NCBI GenBank assembly: GCA_016648135.1
Contig: JADDOH010010210.1
Coordinates: forward strand, 1-64,000
Origin: Agrypnia vestita
Taxonomy: Eukaryota > Arthropoda > Insecta > Trichoptera > Phryganeidae
Direction: 5' to 3'
DNA: 64,000 bases
Shown here: in pieces, positions 43,374 through 53,990 of the stretch
Position numbering within the stretch: position 1 is the stretch's first letter
How the letters are laid out: every line of letters starts with the position of its first letter
Translations under genes and position numbers: made by a program
The notes under the pieces: model-generated
What the model was told of the DNA's origin: nothing
The model's input: the letters and a program-made list of their open reading frames with translations, nothing else
Database searches by the model: none

Positions 43374-44043
43374 TTTTTACTCCCTTTATATTAACTCGTG
43401 GCGTCTGCTTGCTTGCCGTCAACAAAAACTTTGGATCGATTTTTTACCCTCTTCCCGTGGTCCAATCGAGCTGAAACTTGGCAAGCAGACTCGTGGCGAC
43501 GATCAAGAAGATCTATCAAATTTTCGTTTAAAAAAATTAGTAATTTTAGTATAATTTTGAATTTATAGAAATTTTATTGGTTTTTTCAAATTGGAATGAT
43601 TAGAAAAGTTTGATTAGCAACGGCGCGGCGGCCCGATAACGTCGCGGAATATTTTCTAAATTTGAATTACTCCGTCGGTATTATAGGTAACATCACTACG
43701 AATTTCGAAAATTTACAAAACAATTGGTTCACAGATGACAGCAAAATTGGGATTTTGGGAAAAAATCAAATAATAATTTGCTTCTTTTAGATTTCTGCTT
43801 AGTTTTAAAGAATTCTACATTACTCAAATCTGATTCTGAATTAATCATTTGACGCTGGAAATTCATAAAGTATGATATTGATGATAATTAAATCTATCAA
43901 AATCTTGACATCTCAAAACATCTGACATTTTAGAAATACATTAAATTTCTGTAAGTTTATTGTTATGTTATATGTTTTAATTCGTCTTTAATTATTGTTA
44001 TATTTTACAAAGAAAGGGAGTATAGTAAAAACTTGGTTTTTAT
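43374..44043 (-). mobile_element. TIR element family M1, copy 3 (about 670 bp, inverted)
   Basis: Left TTTTTACTCCCTTTATA, right AAAGAAAGGGAGTATAGTAA. Next to the left end are CGTGGCGTCTGCTTG and CAATCGAGCTGAAACTTGGC, the reverse complement of the other M1 copies. The longer interior (43560-44000) is absent from copies 1 and 2, so this may be a fuller member or one with an insertion. Confidence 0.65.
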
Positions 44044-44375
44044 GGGTTACTTATTTTAAATTTCCTTCAAAAACAGAATTTTTTTAATAAAAAAAAATAT
44101 TTTTTTTAATTCAGCGCGACTTATTTAATGAGATATAAATATTTTTTTAAGAGAATTTAGTTTGACCTTTTCATAATTATTTAAAAATTTACAATTCTGT
44201 ATAAATTTTTTAAAACAAGAACAGAACCTGTGCCAAGTAATTTCCGTTAGTTCATGTCTATTTCGATAGTTTGAGTGTACCAGCTTATTAAGGGTTGAAA
44301 AGTTTAATATCATCAAATTCAAGTTTCAGACCTTCGGACCAAAATTGTTGACCTCCACCCTTCATCCCTTAACAA

Positions 44376-44660
44376 ATGTGCAGCACCACCTTCACAGATG
44401 AAGCGAGACGACAGATGTTGCCGGACTTATTTTGTCACGATGCTGTGAAGAGTAGGGATGGATGGAGAGAGCTGCAGGGCCAAGGGAATGTCCCTCCAGA
44501 AGAAGAAGAAGGTGTGAATAAACACGTGATGTTTGAGTACAATTACTACTTTACATCTTTCGTCACGTTCCAGCGGAAGCCGCCCTGTCGCCTGTCCCCA
44601 CCGGAATACCCCAGGGATCACTTTAAGGCCTCGTTTCATTGTCAGAGGAATTACTAAACC
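44376..44660 (+). pseudogene. Two abutting LINE fragments
   Basis: 44376-44515 encodes DAVKSRDGWRELQGQG then a Glu-rich end over GAAGAAGAAGAAGG, like the terminal tail of an RTE-type LINE. 44545-44640 encodes FTSFVTFQRKPPC and, in another frame, TGIPQGSL, the motif-B region of a LINE reverse transcriptase (usually GVPQGSVLGP). The two abut with no gap. Confidence 0.5.
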
Positions 44661-44774
44661 TGTTGGGTTGTCATTGAGGGAAATGAGGGTTCCATCTGAA
44701 AACTAGCAATTTACATAAAAAACTTTAAATACGTCTGGTTCAAATGTCGTAATGTTCTAGATAAAAGAAACGAT

Positions 44775-45480
44775 AAATTTTTTTATTTTTTTTTTATTTA
44801 TTTAATATATGGTACAAATACAATTTTATATATTTACATATCAAATTGTCATTTTTTTAAATACTTTGTAGTCATGTAGACTTCATCAGTAAAGAGAAGC
44901 TCTTGAGTCTGAGAGGAAGCCACGGTTCTTATTATTATATATAGGTACATATGCAAGTCATTTAACAATATGATAATAAAGATAATTTGATAATGAAGTA
45001 TTGAAGAATTTTTAAAAAGCTGTAGGTTTAAATGATTTATGAATTTAAGTTGGATTTTAGGAAGATTTTTTTTTTATTTGCTCTGAGAGGTTACTGATGC
45101 AGCGTATCTCGATAGATAAGTTATTGTAGTTATTGTTAATGGCTTTATAAATATAGTGGTTCTGCATTTGGGTTGTTTTAAATTTAGGCATTATAAATTG
45201 GTTTCCATTCCTCATAAGCTTGAAATATTCCTGGTTTTCTGCAAGGTTTTTTTCTTTCCATATTTTCAATACGGAAACTTGCTTTAAAATATCATCCACG
45301 TTTGGTACTGGAAACAATTTAAAAAGATAATTTGTTGAAAAGATAGATTTTTTTTCAGTATTACTTTAATGATGATCCTTTGTGATATTTTTACCGAGTT
45401 TTTACATTTTTTTATGACAACCTCCCCATCCGATAACGCCGTATATGAGTAGAGAGTGAACAATAGCGTAATAAATATTT
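44775..45480 (-). mobile_element. LINE 3' region, minus strand
   Basis: Minus-strand translation from 45480: YYAIVHSLLIYGVIGWGGCH (post-RT region), a frameshift, then FPVPNVDDILKQVSVLKIW and MPKFKTTQMQNHYIYKAINN (frame 45317-45057). The plus-strand T-run at 44780-44808 is the A-rich tail. Sister of the LINE inside the mariner at 39.1-39.6 kb. Confidence 0.75.
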
Positions 45481-45634
45481 TTGATAATTTTTGTAAAAAG
45501 GTCTTTAAAATGGTGAACCTGGAAACGATTCAGGATTTATGTAAGGAGCAATAAATTTAAATAAATAATTAACTTAATCCAACCACATGCTACGCAGCAT
45601 AAATAACGTACAATGGCATCAATTATGAGCAACA

Positions 45635-45975
45635 ATAATCATAATAACAGAATGTTAGTAAACTTAGTAAAAACCACTACCAGATTTACGGTCTATCGGT
45701 TTCGAGACGTACCCGTCTCTTCGTCAGGACCAACACTACACTACTACATTCACAACACTATACACCCCAACCATAGTATTGTAAATCTATCACTACTATT
45801 GTTCACATGCGTGTTAGTCTTGTCAGAGAAATTGAAGTAGTAGTGTACTACTGATGTAGTAGTGTAGTGTTGGTCCTGAGGAAGAGACGGGTACGTCTCG
45901 AAACCGGTAGACCGTAAATTTGGAAGTGGTTTTTACTAAGTTTAATAACATTCTGTTATTATGTCTAACCACAAA
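45635..45975. mobile_element. Foldback family G with a hammerhead-like core in each arm
   Basis: Arms about 45635-45760 and 45840-45975 are inverted copies (AACAGAATGTTAGTAAACTT, AGTAAAAACCACT, TTTACGGTCTA and so on). Plus core 45876-45904: CTGAGGA, A, a perfect stem GAGACG-GGTA-CGTCTC, GAAAC. Minus core 45727-45699: CTGACGA, A, the same stem, GAAAC. Flanking GGTC / GACC gives a 4-bp stem I, and ACCGGT after GAA is self-complementary (stem III) with TA following. Non-coding. Confidence 0.8.
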
Positions 45976-46019
45976 GTTAATGCTTTAAATATTAATAATA
46001 TTAATAATAATAATCATAA

Positions 46020-46436
46020 TGTTTGAATTGACGGAAAAAACATACTTTGTAGTGATGTAAGTGAGTGGGAGTAAGCTGATACTAGTGGATTTAATATTTT
46101 CCATGTTAATATAAGATCAATATAAAAAAAAACTTTGATCAATATCGAAATAAATAGTTTTATACATAAAATTCAAAATATAATCTTTACCGATGTCAAT
46201 ATTAAAGAGGATCAAATAGAATTATTTAAAAATTTGTAATTATATACAATTCTACAAACTAAGAAATGAAAGGAGGAGAGGGGACAATTATATACACAAG
46301 AAAAGATATACCGGCAAAAACACAAACAAAAGATTTTGATTCTTGTGACGTTTTAAAAGCAGACTTTTTCATAATAAATAAAATGACAAATCTATTATGT
46401 CTACAGACCACCAAATAAGAATAAAAAAAAACTAAA
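46020..46436 (+). pseudogene. LINE endonuclease (APE-type) N-terminal fragment
   Basis: Frameshifted but recognisable: NIFHVNIRSIKKNF(D), then GGEGTIIYTRKDIPAK, then DSCDVLKADFFIINKM, and CLQTTK where 'VYRPPN' is expected. These are the early motifs of the apurinic-like endonuclease of jockey/CR1-type LINEs. It is interrupted by the M1 MITE at 46437. 46765-46800 (LNNEVNKLFSEIE) probably continues it. Confidence 0.65.
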
Positions 46437-46762
46437 CCATAAAAACGAAGTTTTTATTATACTCCCTTTCTCATTTACTAATGGAAACAGGTTTGGCGCT
46501 TACCCCACACGTTGGTCTCGAGTCAGGAGACGTTACAAAAACGAGTAATAAAAAAAGTCGAAAAATCCAAAATTATACTATATTTATTAATTTTTTTAAA
46601 CGAAAAATTGGTAGATCATTTTTATCGTCGCCACGAGTTTGTCTGCAAAGTTTCAGCTCGATTGGGTCACGAGAAAAGGGTTAAAAATTGATACAAAGTT
46701 TTTTCGACAGACAATCAAGCCAGCAGACGCTACGAGTGAAAAGAAAGGGAGTAAAAACTTTT
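46437..46762 (+). mobile_element. TIR element family M1, copy 2, inside LINE endonuclease
   Basis: Starts ATAAAAACGAAGTTTTTATT, ends AAAGAAAGGGAGTAAAAAC. Shares the interior CGTCGCCACGAGT and CAGACGCTACGAGT with copy 1. The LINE reading resumes after it. Confidence 0.75.
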
Positions 46763-46799
46763 TAATAATGAAGTAAATAAACTATTCTCGGAAATTGAA

Positions 46800-47380
46800 T
46801 GAACAATAGTGAACTATGTGCATGCCAACTATTTTTTTATATTTTTTTTATGTAAGCTAACACTGCTAAATGGTTATTAAGTATATTCATTAGAAATAGA
46901 AGAAACCTGCTGAAAACTACTAATTCATGGTTGGCAGGATGTTTATTAAGTGTAAAATATGTAATAAATAAAATAAAAATATATAAACAGACTTTGCGAA
47001 AACTTATGGAAGGCTGTTTGAGACGAAAACACGTGAAAATGTTTTTAATAATACAAAAAAAACGAAACACCATACACTTTTTGTACTGATCTTAGACCTA
47101 ATGCCGGAAACAATAATTGACGTAATCCAGAAATGATTAATTAAGTGATGAATCTGGCGTCTTTGATACACGAACGCAACAGTGATCAGCGCAATTTGTT
47201 GGCAACACATCATATAGATACGTCCGCCACTAATTACTAAATCGATACAGTTTTATCGTAGGGTGGGCACTTGGCCCTTATCTTAATTATATCGCTGAGA
47301 AATATATTGCTCAATAATATATAATAATAAGGGACCAATTAAGGACTACCATTAGTGATTTAAATATTTACATTGTAATC
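46800..47380. other. Unassigned
   Basis: AT-rich. The minus frames of 69-78 codons have no known motif. Confidence 0.3.
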
Positions 47381-47383
47381 AAA

Positions 47384-47857
47384 ACTCTATAGGTCGACCA
47401 CAATCAAAAAATTATTCCCCAGCTTTGTCCGGTAAGAAAAAAGCGGGGAAAGTCTGCCTGGCAAACCCGTATTATAAGCCTCAATATGATAAAAATGTCC
47501 TTAGGTTTTTACGGCCGTTCAGAATCTTCTGTGTATAGTTTTCTGGGATATTCTGCCGGCAATTACTGCAAGGTTGAAGGTATTCTGCAAGGCAATACTT
47601 AACCTACACTTCAACACACACCCATCACATCAACCCTGATGATGGACCCTGCAATGGGATGCGAAACGTTGGCCAGAGAGGTCACATATACACGGCAGAA
47701 TATCACAGAAAACTATAAACAAAAGACTCAATATGATATTCCATATAAATATATTTTTTTTTAGTTTAAAAAATATTACTTACTTACTAGATAAATTTCT
47801 TTTGTGTTCATGTTTTGCATCGTAACACATTCTTTTGAATGCGGTCTAGCTATAGTG
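47384..47857 (-). mobile_element. TIR element family M2, copy 3, split by foldback F
   Basis: The left part 47384-47490 and right part 47738-47857 join to give the M2 sequence in minus orientation. The site of interruption carries CTCAATATGAT on both sides (47480-47490 and 47727-47737). Confidence 0.85.
47491..47726. mobile_element. Foldback family F copy with 11-bp target duplication
   Basis: 236 bp between two CTCAATATGAT copies. The left end is TTTTTACGGCCGTTCAGAAT; the right arm includes a complete hammerhead-like core at 47636-47667 (CTGATGA, T, GGACCC...GGGATGC, GAAAC, GTT). The left arm is shortened, lacking the minus-strand core. This copy proves that the family inserts as a discrete unit. 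Confidence 0.85.
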
Positions 47858-47881
47858 TATGTGTTAAATAATTTTGATGAA

Positions 47882-48602
47882 TGTGGGGCATAAAATAAAA
47901 GGCAGCAATTTCAAAAAAATATAAATACACCACAAACTCGTATAATTCTCATATTCATAGCCAAATAGCGCAAATAACAGTACGTTTAAACATTCCCAAA
48001 TACAACAAAACAGCAACACAACACCATTACGCTCATCTAGGTATTACATTTTCTCAATAATTTACCATTGAATGCCAGAACTGAAGAACGATATATTAAA
48101 TTCAATAAATACATAAAACAAATAGAATAATACACAATCGAAACAAAAAATAGTTAGAATTTAAAAAATAACTGTTACTCCGAAAATAATTTGTATACTT
48201 GATTCAGTAATATTTATTTTATGATGTTTACAATTCGCTACACTGTTCCATTTATTGACTTATACATACTTATCATTCATGCTTTAACATTATGCATTAT
48301 CTATTCCTGTCCCTAAACACAAGTTTTAACTTTACTGGAGACAGTTAAACAAGTATTAAAAATGTATAATATCAAAAAAAATTGAATGCAGCCATCGAGG
48401 ATTACTAATTTGTAATGTACTGAATTCGATATTTTATAAGAAACATAGCCTATAAATTTACAGGAAACATGATTTTGAAAGAGATAGATACATAAAATCT
48501 AGAATTTAGTAGTTACATTTTAAATTAGTAATCCTCGTTGGCTGCATTCAAAACAATTTTTTATTTTTTTGTATATTGCTGCTTTTGCTTTTATACCCCA
48601 CA
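47882..48602. mobile_element. TIR element family M3, copy 2, with LINE tail inside
   Basis: Left TGTGGGGCATAAAA, right TTTTATACCCCACA. The inner part 48370-48560 matches copy 1 (GAATGCAGCCATCGAGGATT ... GTTGGCTGCATTC). 47922-48360 is extra and contains a LINE C-terminus around 48055-48130 (FLNNLPLNARTEERYIKFNK). Confidence 0.75.
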
Positions 48603-48784
48603 TATATACATGAAAAGGAGTATTGCCTAATGAACCGGTTAAAAAAATCTCATTTGCCAGCGGCGACTTCTATATACTGTTTCATGATAATGATAAATTT
48701 TCAAGCATAAATGGCGATAAGGTAGTATCAAATAATGCAAAATGAGGCACATAGACAAAATTACACATAAAACTTTACAAAAAT

Positions 48785-48870
48785 AGATGTGTGGCTGTTC
48801 TTGGGTGGAATCGGTGAACCATTTAAGTGATCACTTAAACCAGCCTTAAAGACAGTTCGTAAGCCCTTAA
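48785..48870 (-). repeat. Family X fragment
   Basis: TTGGGTGGAATCGGTGAACC, TTAAGTGATCACTT and GTAAGCCC match family X on the minus strand. Confidence 0.55.
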
Positions 48871-49720
48871 ACTTCAATTCATCAATCTATGAATTTAAAA
48901 CTCTTGGATATTCACCTCAGTCATAAAACTTTTTTTTTCTCCTTTTTAATCCATCTTCTTTCTTTTTTCCAGACTTCATATATGCAATTTTTATCTTGTA
49001 TCTTTCTTTAATTCATCTTTTTTCTTTGTCCAGATCTCGTATATGTTCATAGTTTGTTCGTAACTTAAGAATTTCACTTTTTTTTGTATAACCGAAGTTA
49101 TTGTTCGCTACATGTTAATATATAAAATGTTAACTCTGTGGAAACTTGCAAGATGGTCTCTATACTATGTAATAAACATGCATAATCGGATTTTTATATG
49201 TACTGTTAGTTTCCCACGAATAAATAAAATAAAAACTGTCTATGACATTTATTAAATATAGAAATAATCATTGACAATATTAATTTTTTTATACATATAC
49301 CTAATATAAATTCGTTCTTATTTATCATTTTAAAGTTTTTGTCATTTTGAAAAACATGTGAAATTTTCAACGTTTTACATCTAATTACAATTCAAGAATA
49401 CTCTCAAAAACTTTTTTTTTCAATAAATAATTAACCTTTTTTAGTACCTTCTCTTCAATTCACTTATTTTTTTAAATACGCAAAATACGTTTGCGCAGCT
49501 TGATTTACTAGAAGATAATCGTAGTTTGTAAATTATTCTAACAATCGGGTTTAACTGATAAAGACGCTGACGAAGAATTTGACGAACACCGATTAATTGA
49601 TATATTCTTCACTTCAGTGTCTACTTGTCAATCTTCTGCACCTCCACCACAACTATAGGCATTCCCTCGTCAAAAAATTACTTGTTTACCAAAGTAAGTA
49701 AAGTAATGGATGCGTCCGTT
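48871..49720. other. Unassigned AT-rich stretch
   Basis: Nothing recognised except T-rich runs. 49570-49680 has balanced composition and may be a coding remnant, but no motif is visible. Confidence 0.3.
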
Positions 49721-49890
49721 CTGACGAAGATACATGAAACCGATAGACGCAAAGTTACTCCAAGTGAATTAAGTCTCACAGAGACGAACGTATTTATATG
49801 AAAACATGTATGAAAGACTTTTTTTATGCGATATCCCGGGGCTTAAAATCTATACGAGCTGGCCTAAGTGATCACTTTTCACAATGTTCA
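49721..49890 (+). repeat. Hammerhead-like relic and family X copy
   Basis: 49721-49740 has CTGACGA then eight bases then GAAAC, followed by CGATAGACG. This matches family G (45.7 kb) with stem II lost. From 49771, GTCTCACAGAGACGAA begins a diverged family X copy (TAAGTGATCACTTTTCACA, AACGTTCAC). Confidence 0.55.
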
Positions 49891-50090
49891 ACGTTCACTA
49901 GTGTCATCGTAAGAACATCCACGCATTATGTGAGTTTTCCATCTTGTAGAACAAAAATTTTAACCCATTTTAGATTTAACGATTTCAGCTCATTGAAAAA
50001 TAGCGAAGATGAACAAAGTTTGTCGGTAAGGGGACAAAATCCAGGCCATGTGGATTAAGTCCATGTTGGGTAATGTTGAAAAATGGGACG

Positions 50091-50300
50091 TGCAGCGGAA
50101 TTTCAAACTTTATTTGTCGCAAGGCGCACTCCGTCTCCGAGTTCCCGAAGCGGGGGGCGGGCGTGGTCTGTAGGGTGGGGGTAGTGGGGGAAGAGGGGGG
50201 CGTCTGGCAGACCGAATTTCACTCTCTAAACTTGGCTAATTAAAACCTGTTGGTCGGAACTGGCGCGGTATGGAGATAAAGCGGTGAGGCCGCGTACTGC
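50091..50300. other. G-rich island, possible G-quadruplex
   Basis: 50152-50202 has at least six runs of three or more G separated by short spacers on the plus strand (GGGGGGCGGGCG, GGGTGGGGG, GGGGG, GGGGGG). It is single-copy and GC-rich in an AT-rich region. Confidence 0.6.
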
Positions 50301-50460
50301 TGCAGAGATCTGCGAGATGCTGGGAGATGATGGAACAAGGACACGTGCAGGGAACCTAAACCGAAGGTTCGTTTCACGAGTGGTGTTTTTATTTAAATTA
50401 CGCCAGGTTACACTTTATTGAAATAGTAGACGCAGTAACTGTCCACACTGGCCAGCAGTC

Positions 50461-52060
50461 TATCTAACACACTTATGGCTGTAGTGTGGTAGATAGAATA
50501 AAGAAAGGAGTGCTGAGATGGTTTGGCATGTGGAACGTATGAACGAGGAAAGTTAAGGGGTTACGTGTAGTCAGGATTTTAAAAATTCGAAAAAAAAATT
50601 TTGGTATTTTCTTAAAGAAAAATGTTTCAAAAACATTGTGTGAAAATATCAACTCGATCCGGTTATTAGTTTTAAAGATATCCAACGATAACTGTAGGGC
50701 TCTCTGCTGCCGCCCATACTGACACGCGGACGGTACTTGAGCCGGCCGGGCTGACAAACGGGGCGATTGCTATGGAACGCGGTTTTTACCTGATTAATTC
50801 TAAGAATAATGTATGAAATTTCTTTTATACTTCTACTTTTAGACATAAGACCCTTAAGGCTAACTGAGATTTGATTTAGTGTTAGTAATTCAGTGGCAGT
50901 GAAACCCATTAGTCGATAGGTAGTTGTGCGTGTATTATAATCATTTTCAAAAATTTATAATGAGACGTCATGAAGGTATGCAAGGAATATTAATAATTGC
51001 CAATGCATAGGATTAAATTATGGACCTAATGCACACCGGTATGCTGAAAAACTCGATATAGAGCGCATAAAGATTGCTGACCAACGTGCAAATCAGGTCA
51101 CTCGAGGAGACAAAATGAGACGTAGATAAAAAAAAAATCGACATCTTGGAGGCTTACACATCGGCAGAAGATGTATTATATGTACCAGAAATAGACGACT
51201 CTACGTAAGTAATTTTTTAAATTTTATTTGTATTAATTATTTATGCATAAAACTGTAAACGCGTTTTTCTCAAAATAACGTTTTAAAAAGCGGTGTCCAC
51301 GATATTTTAAAAAGCACTCGACAGATTTAAATGAAATTTAAACATCATGTTTTAGGCATAAAAAACTTGAGCTTAATCGAAGGATTTTTTTTTTCGACTT
51401 AAACTTTTTTTTTATAAATAATAAATGAGTGATTTTTTCCCTCAAAATTCATAATTAAGCTTTCAAAGACCGCCATTTTGCTAAATTTGAAAGAAAATAA
51501 AAAAAAGCTTCGATTAAGCACAAGATAAACTATTAAACTACTAATTTATTTTTGTTTCATTAAATTTAGATAAACCACTAAGAAGCACTGATGGACACCG
51601 CGAGGCACTACTCGCAAAACAGGGGTCAAGAATCGAGATTCTATCGTGGTCCAGTATTAATAATTTTATTTGAAATTTTCGGTATAGTTACTTAAAATAT
51701 AGTGTAAAACGTTGGTATTATGTATTGAATCAAAACATTAAACAACAGTTCAAAAAAAATTTTTGAAAATGTATATTATTTTGCGCCTCTGACTACACGT
51801 AACCCCTTAAAAAATATATGAGGCGGGCGTTGAAGGCAACAGGAATAGAGGGCGTCCGCGAAGGACCTGGCACGATCAGTTACTACAAGTATTTGAGGAT
51901 GGCCCTGTTAAAAGCCACCACAACCGTAGAACTGTACGAGAAGATGTATGAATGTGGCCGAAGCAAAAATGGTGTGCCAGGATAGAAGAGTGCGGCGTTC
52001 AATCCTCTCTGCCTACCCCTGCGGGGAAATGGCGCGATGGTTAATTAGTTAGTTAGGAAC
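50461..52060 (+). mobile_element. LINE 3' fragment (RTE-like), split by a TTAA element
   Basis: 50490-50552 encodes RIKKGVLRWFGMWNV (the 'LRWFGHVERM' motif) and 51811-52000 continues (frameshifted) with ALKATGIEGV, then ATTTVELYEKMYECGRSK. The 3' end CCTCTCTGCCTACCCC...GGTTAATTAGTTAGTTAGG is shared with the LINE at 35.77-36.4 kb. The two halves join across the DNA transposon at a single TTAA. Confidence 0.8.
50557..51806. mobile_element. TTAA-target DNA transposon, 1250 bp (Kolobok- or piggyBac-like)
   Basis: Terminal inverted repeats GGGGTTACGTGTAGTCAG (18 bp, perfect) with TTAA on both sides (50553-50556, 51807-51810). The interior holds a decayed coding trace on the plus strand at about 50995-51200: LNYGPNAHRYAEKLDIERIK and IADQRANQVTRGDKMRRR, then a stop in an A-run. 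A Gly-x-Asn-Ala ... Arg/Ala-rich, basic tail of this kind reminds me of the C-terminus of Kolobok transposases, which also use TTAA, but this rests on memory of the family style. The rest is non-coding. Confidence 0.85.
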
Positions 52061-52435
52061 TGTCAATCTCGCAATATTTTTGGAGTATGTTCAATTTCTT
52101 AAGAACACAATTACTGGATTTTTTGATAAGCTATTTTATATGGAAATTTAGATATAAAAGTGTTCGGCTGTGAACAGGGATTGCAGCCTGTCGCTGGCTG
52201 GCTTAATTGTAACTTTATACGATGTAAGTCGTATTTGTGTTATTTATCTCGCTTCGGATGAATGTCATATACACGTAAAAATAATATTGCTCCATACTCT
52301 ATCAAAATATATTAGTCTCATTACAACATCTGTACAGTTTCATGTTGTAATTTCAACCATAGATGCGTGGTTTGTACTGAAGTGAAGTACATAGATAATA
52401 ACTATCATATACTTATACAATTATCCAAATTTAAT
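52061..52435. other. Unassigned
   Basis: Nothing recognised. Confidence 0.3.
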
Positions 52436-52439
52436 ACAC

Positions 52440-52640
52440 GTGATGGTCGACCACGGATGGAATCTGTGAACGTTCCATTGTGTAAAGTGATCACTTAAGC
52501 CAGCCAATAACTAAGTACAAACATAATAATAATTGTATTAAGCCGTAATAATGCCGTAAGCCCTGTACACCCCCAAAGACTTCTATACCTACTTTCCCAT
52601 ATAAAATAACTCTCTGTGCGACTTCTATAATATATCTTGG
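52440..52640 (-). repeat. Family X dispersed repeat, minus strand
   Basis: Reverse complement of family X: TGTGTAAAGTGATCACTTAA, GCCAGCC, CCCCCAAAGACTTCTATACC, then CTCTCTGTGCGAC where the 5' hairpin should be (partly lost). Confidence 0.7.
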
Positions 52641-52739
52641 CAATATTCGTATTGGTAGAATTATTTAGACGACAAATATCTGTCTGCACATATTTGGTAG
52701 GTACTTATTTTTTATTTTTTATTTTTTAAATAAGTAATT

Positions 52740-52805
52740 TTTTATTTTTTAACAAACAGACCGTCAACAGGTCATTATTGACCCTAATAGATGGTCCTAC
52801 AGAGA
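52740..52805 (-). repeat. LINE-A related fragment
   Basis: The reverse complement contains TGACGGTCTGTTTGTTAAAA, as at 11.91 kb. It is a short, diverged piece of the same LINE. Confidence 0.45.
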
Positions 52806-53234
52806 TGTTAGAGTACAAAGAGTAAATATTTTATGAACATTTAGAACATGATATAATTACACAATAAAGTTTTAATGATAAATCAATAATAACGATGTCT
52901 TAAGATAAAATAAATTTACTACACTTTTTTATTTAAATTATCACATTATTACATTACAAAATTTTACATATTTAATGTGTTATGATGGAACAAATAAAAG
53001 AATAGGCATTAAATGCTTATGACGCATGGAACCAAATTTAGCAAAATAGTCAAAATGATTATATTATGAATACAACATCACACAAAAAACCCAGACGATC
53101 GACTTGTTTTTCTTTACTGTTTTATTTTTATTGCTTTATTGCATTTTTTTAATTGTAATCACCAAAAAATTGTTATGCAATGTGCTTGGACAACATCATT
53201 GACCTCTTTAAAATATTTTTACATACACCTCTTT
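52806..53234. other. Unassigned AT-rich stretch
   Basis: Nothing recognised. Confidence 0.35.
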
Positions 53235-53990
53235 TACCAAAAGTACTAGTACATGCGCAGTATTGACCTTCTTTAATCCTTGCTTATTAGTGGCATGTGT
53301 ACGCACATTGCTAGTAATACGCATGCTTATTAGTGGCATGTGTGTACGCACATTGCTAGTAATACGCATGCTCATTAGTGGCATGCTCAAAAACCGCCGG
53401 TTGATTTATGAGCATGCTAATATCAATCACCATAAGAAGGGGCATCTTTTGAGCATGTGTGAACAGGCTTGCTGACGTCATTCGCGGCTAGTATCGATTA
53501 TCAATGCGATCTTCTCAGTCCGCGACAGATGAAACAAATATGGCGCGTTGGGGAGATGATAAAACATTACTTTTCATGACTTATTATAGGAATCACGAAT
53601 GTCTGTGGAATACTCGGTCACCGCTGTGTAAAAATAATATAGCAAGAAATAATGTTTATGAATCTTTATTAAAAGATATGAATGATTCAAATCTTACAAT
53701 AAAAATTATAAAAACTAAAATCAAAAATATTTTTATTTATTGGTTCACTTGAATTTTCTATTTCAGTTTGCAGAGACAATTTTGAACTAGAGTTCCTCTC
53801 TACTCTATGACACGAGCATGCCACTAATAAGCATGTGTGTTTGATTGTTAGCGTTGAGCATGCTTATTTATGAACATGCTTAAAATAAGCATGCTAATAA
53901 TGAGCAAATGTGTACAGTTGTTAGGGCATGCTAGTTTTGAGCATGCTAATGAGCATGCCAGTAATAAGCATGTGTGTCTGTACCTTTATA
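53235..53990 (+). mobile_element. MADF-bearing TIR element, copy B
   Basis: Inverted relative to copy A at 32.9 kb. Left GCATGC array 53240-53470, right array 53815-53990, outer right end AAGCATGTGTGTCTGTACCTT. The interior is the same as in copy A. The left array includes a 55-bp direct duplication (GTACGCACATTGCTAGTAAT twice, near 53300 and 53355). Confidence 0.75.
53504..53752 (+). CDS. MADF-like domain frame in element copy B
   Basis: 82 codons: MRSSQSATDETNMARWGDDK, TLLFMTYYRNHECLWNTRSP, LCKNNIARNNVYESLLKDMN and DSNLTIKIIKTKIKNI. MADF domains run about 85 residues with the pattern 'F...Y..HPxLWD..S..Y....R..AW..I...'; the order and spacing fit up to the third helix (TKIKNI). The last residues (FIYWFT) look non-coding. 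MADF/Myb-SANT proteins are a normal partner of PIF/Harbinger transposases, so this may be a relic of an autonomous parent. Alternatively a host exon was captured. Confidence 0.5.
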   Translation: MRSSQSATDETNMARWGDDKTLLFMTYYRNHECLWNTRSPLCKNNIARNNVYESLLKDMNDSNLTIKIIKTKIKNIFIYWFT

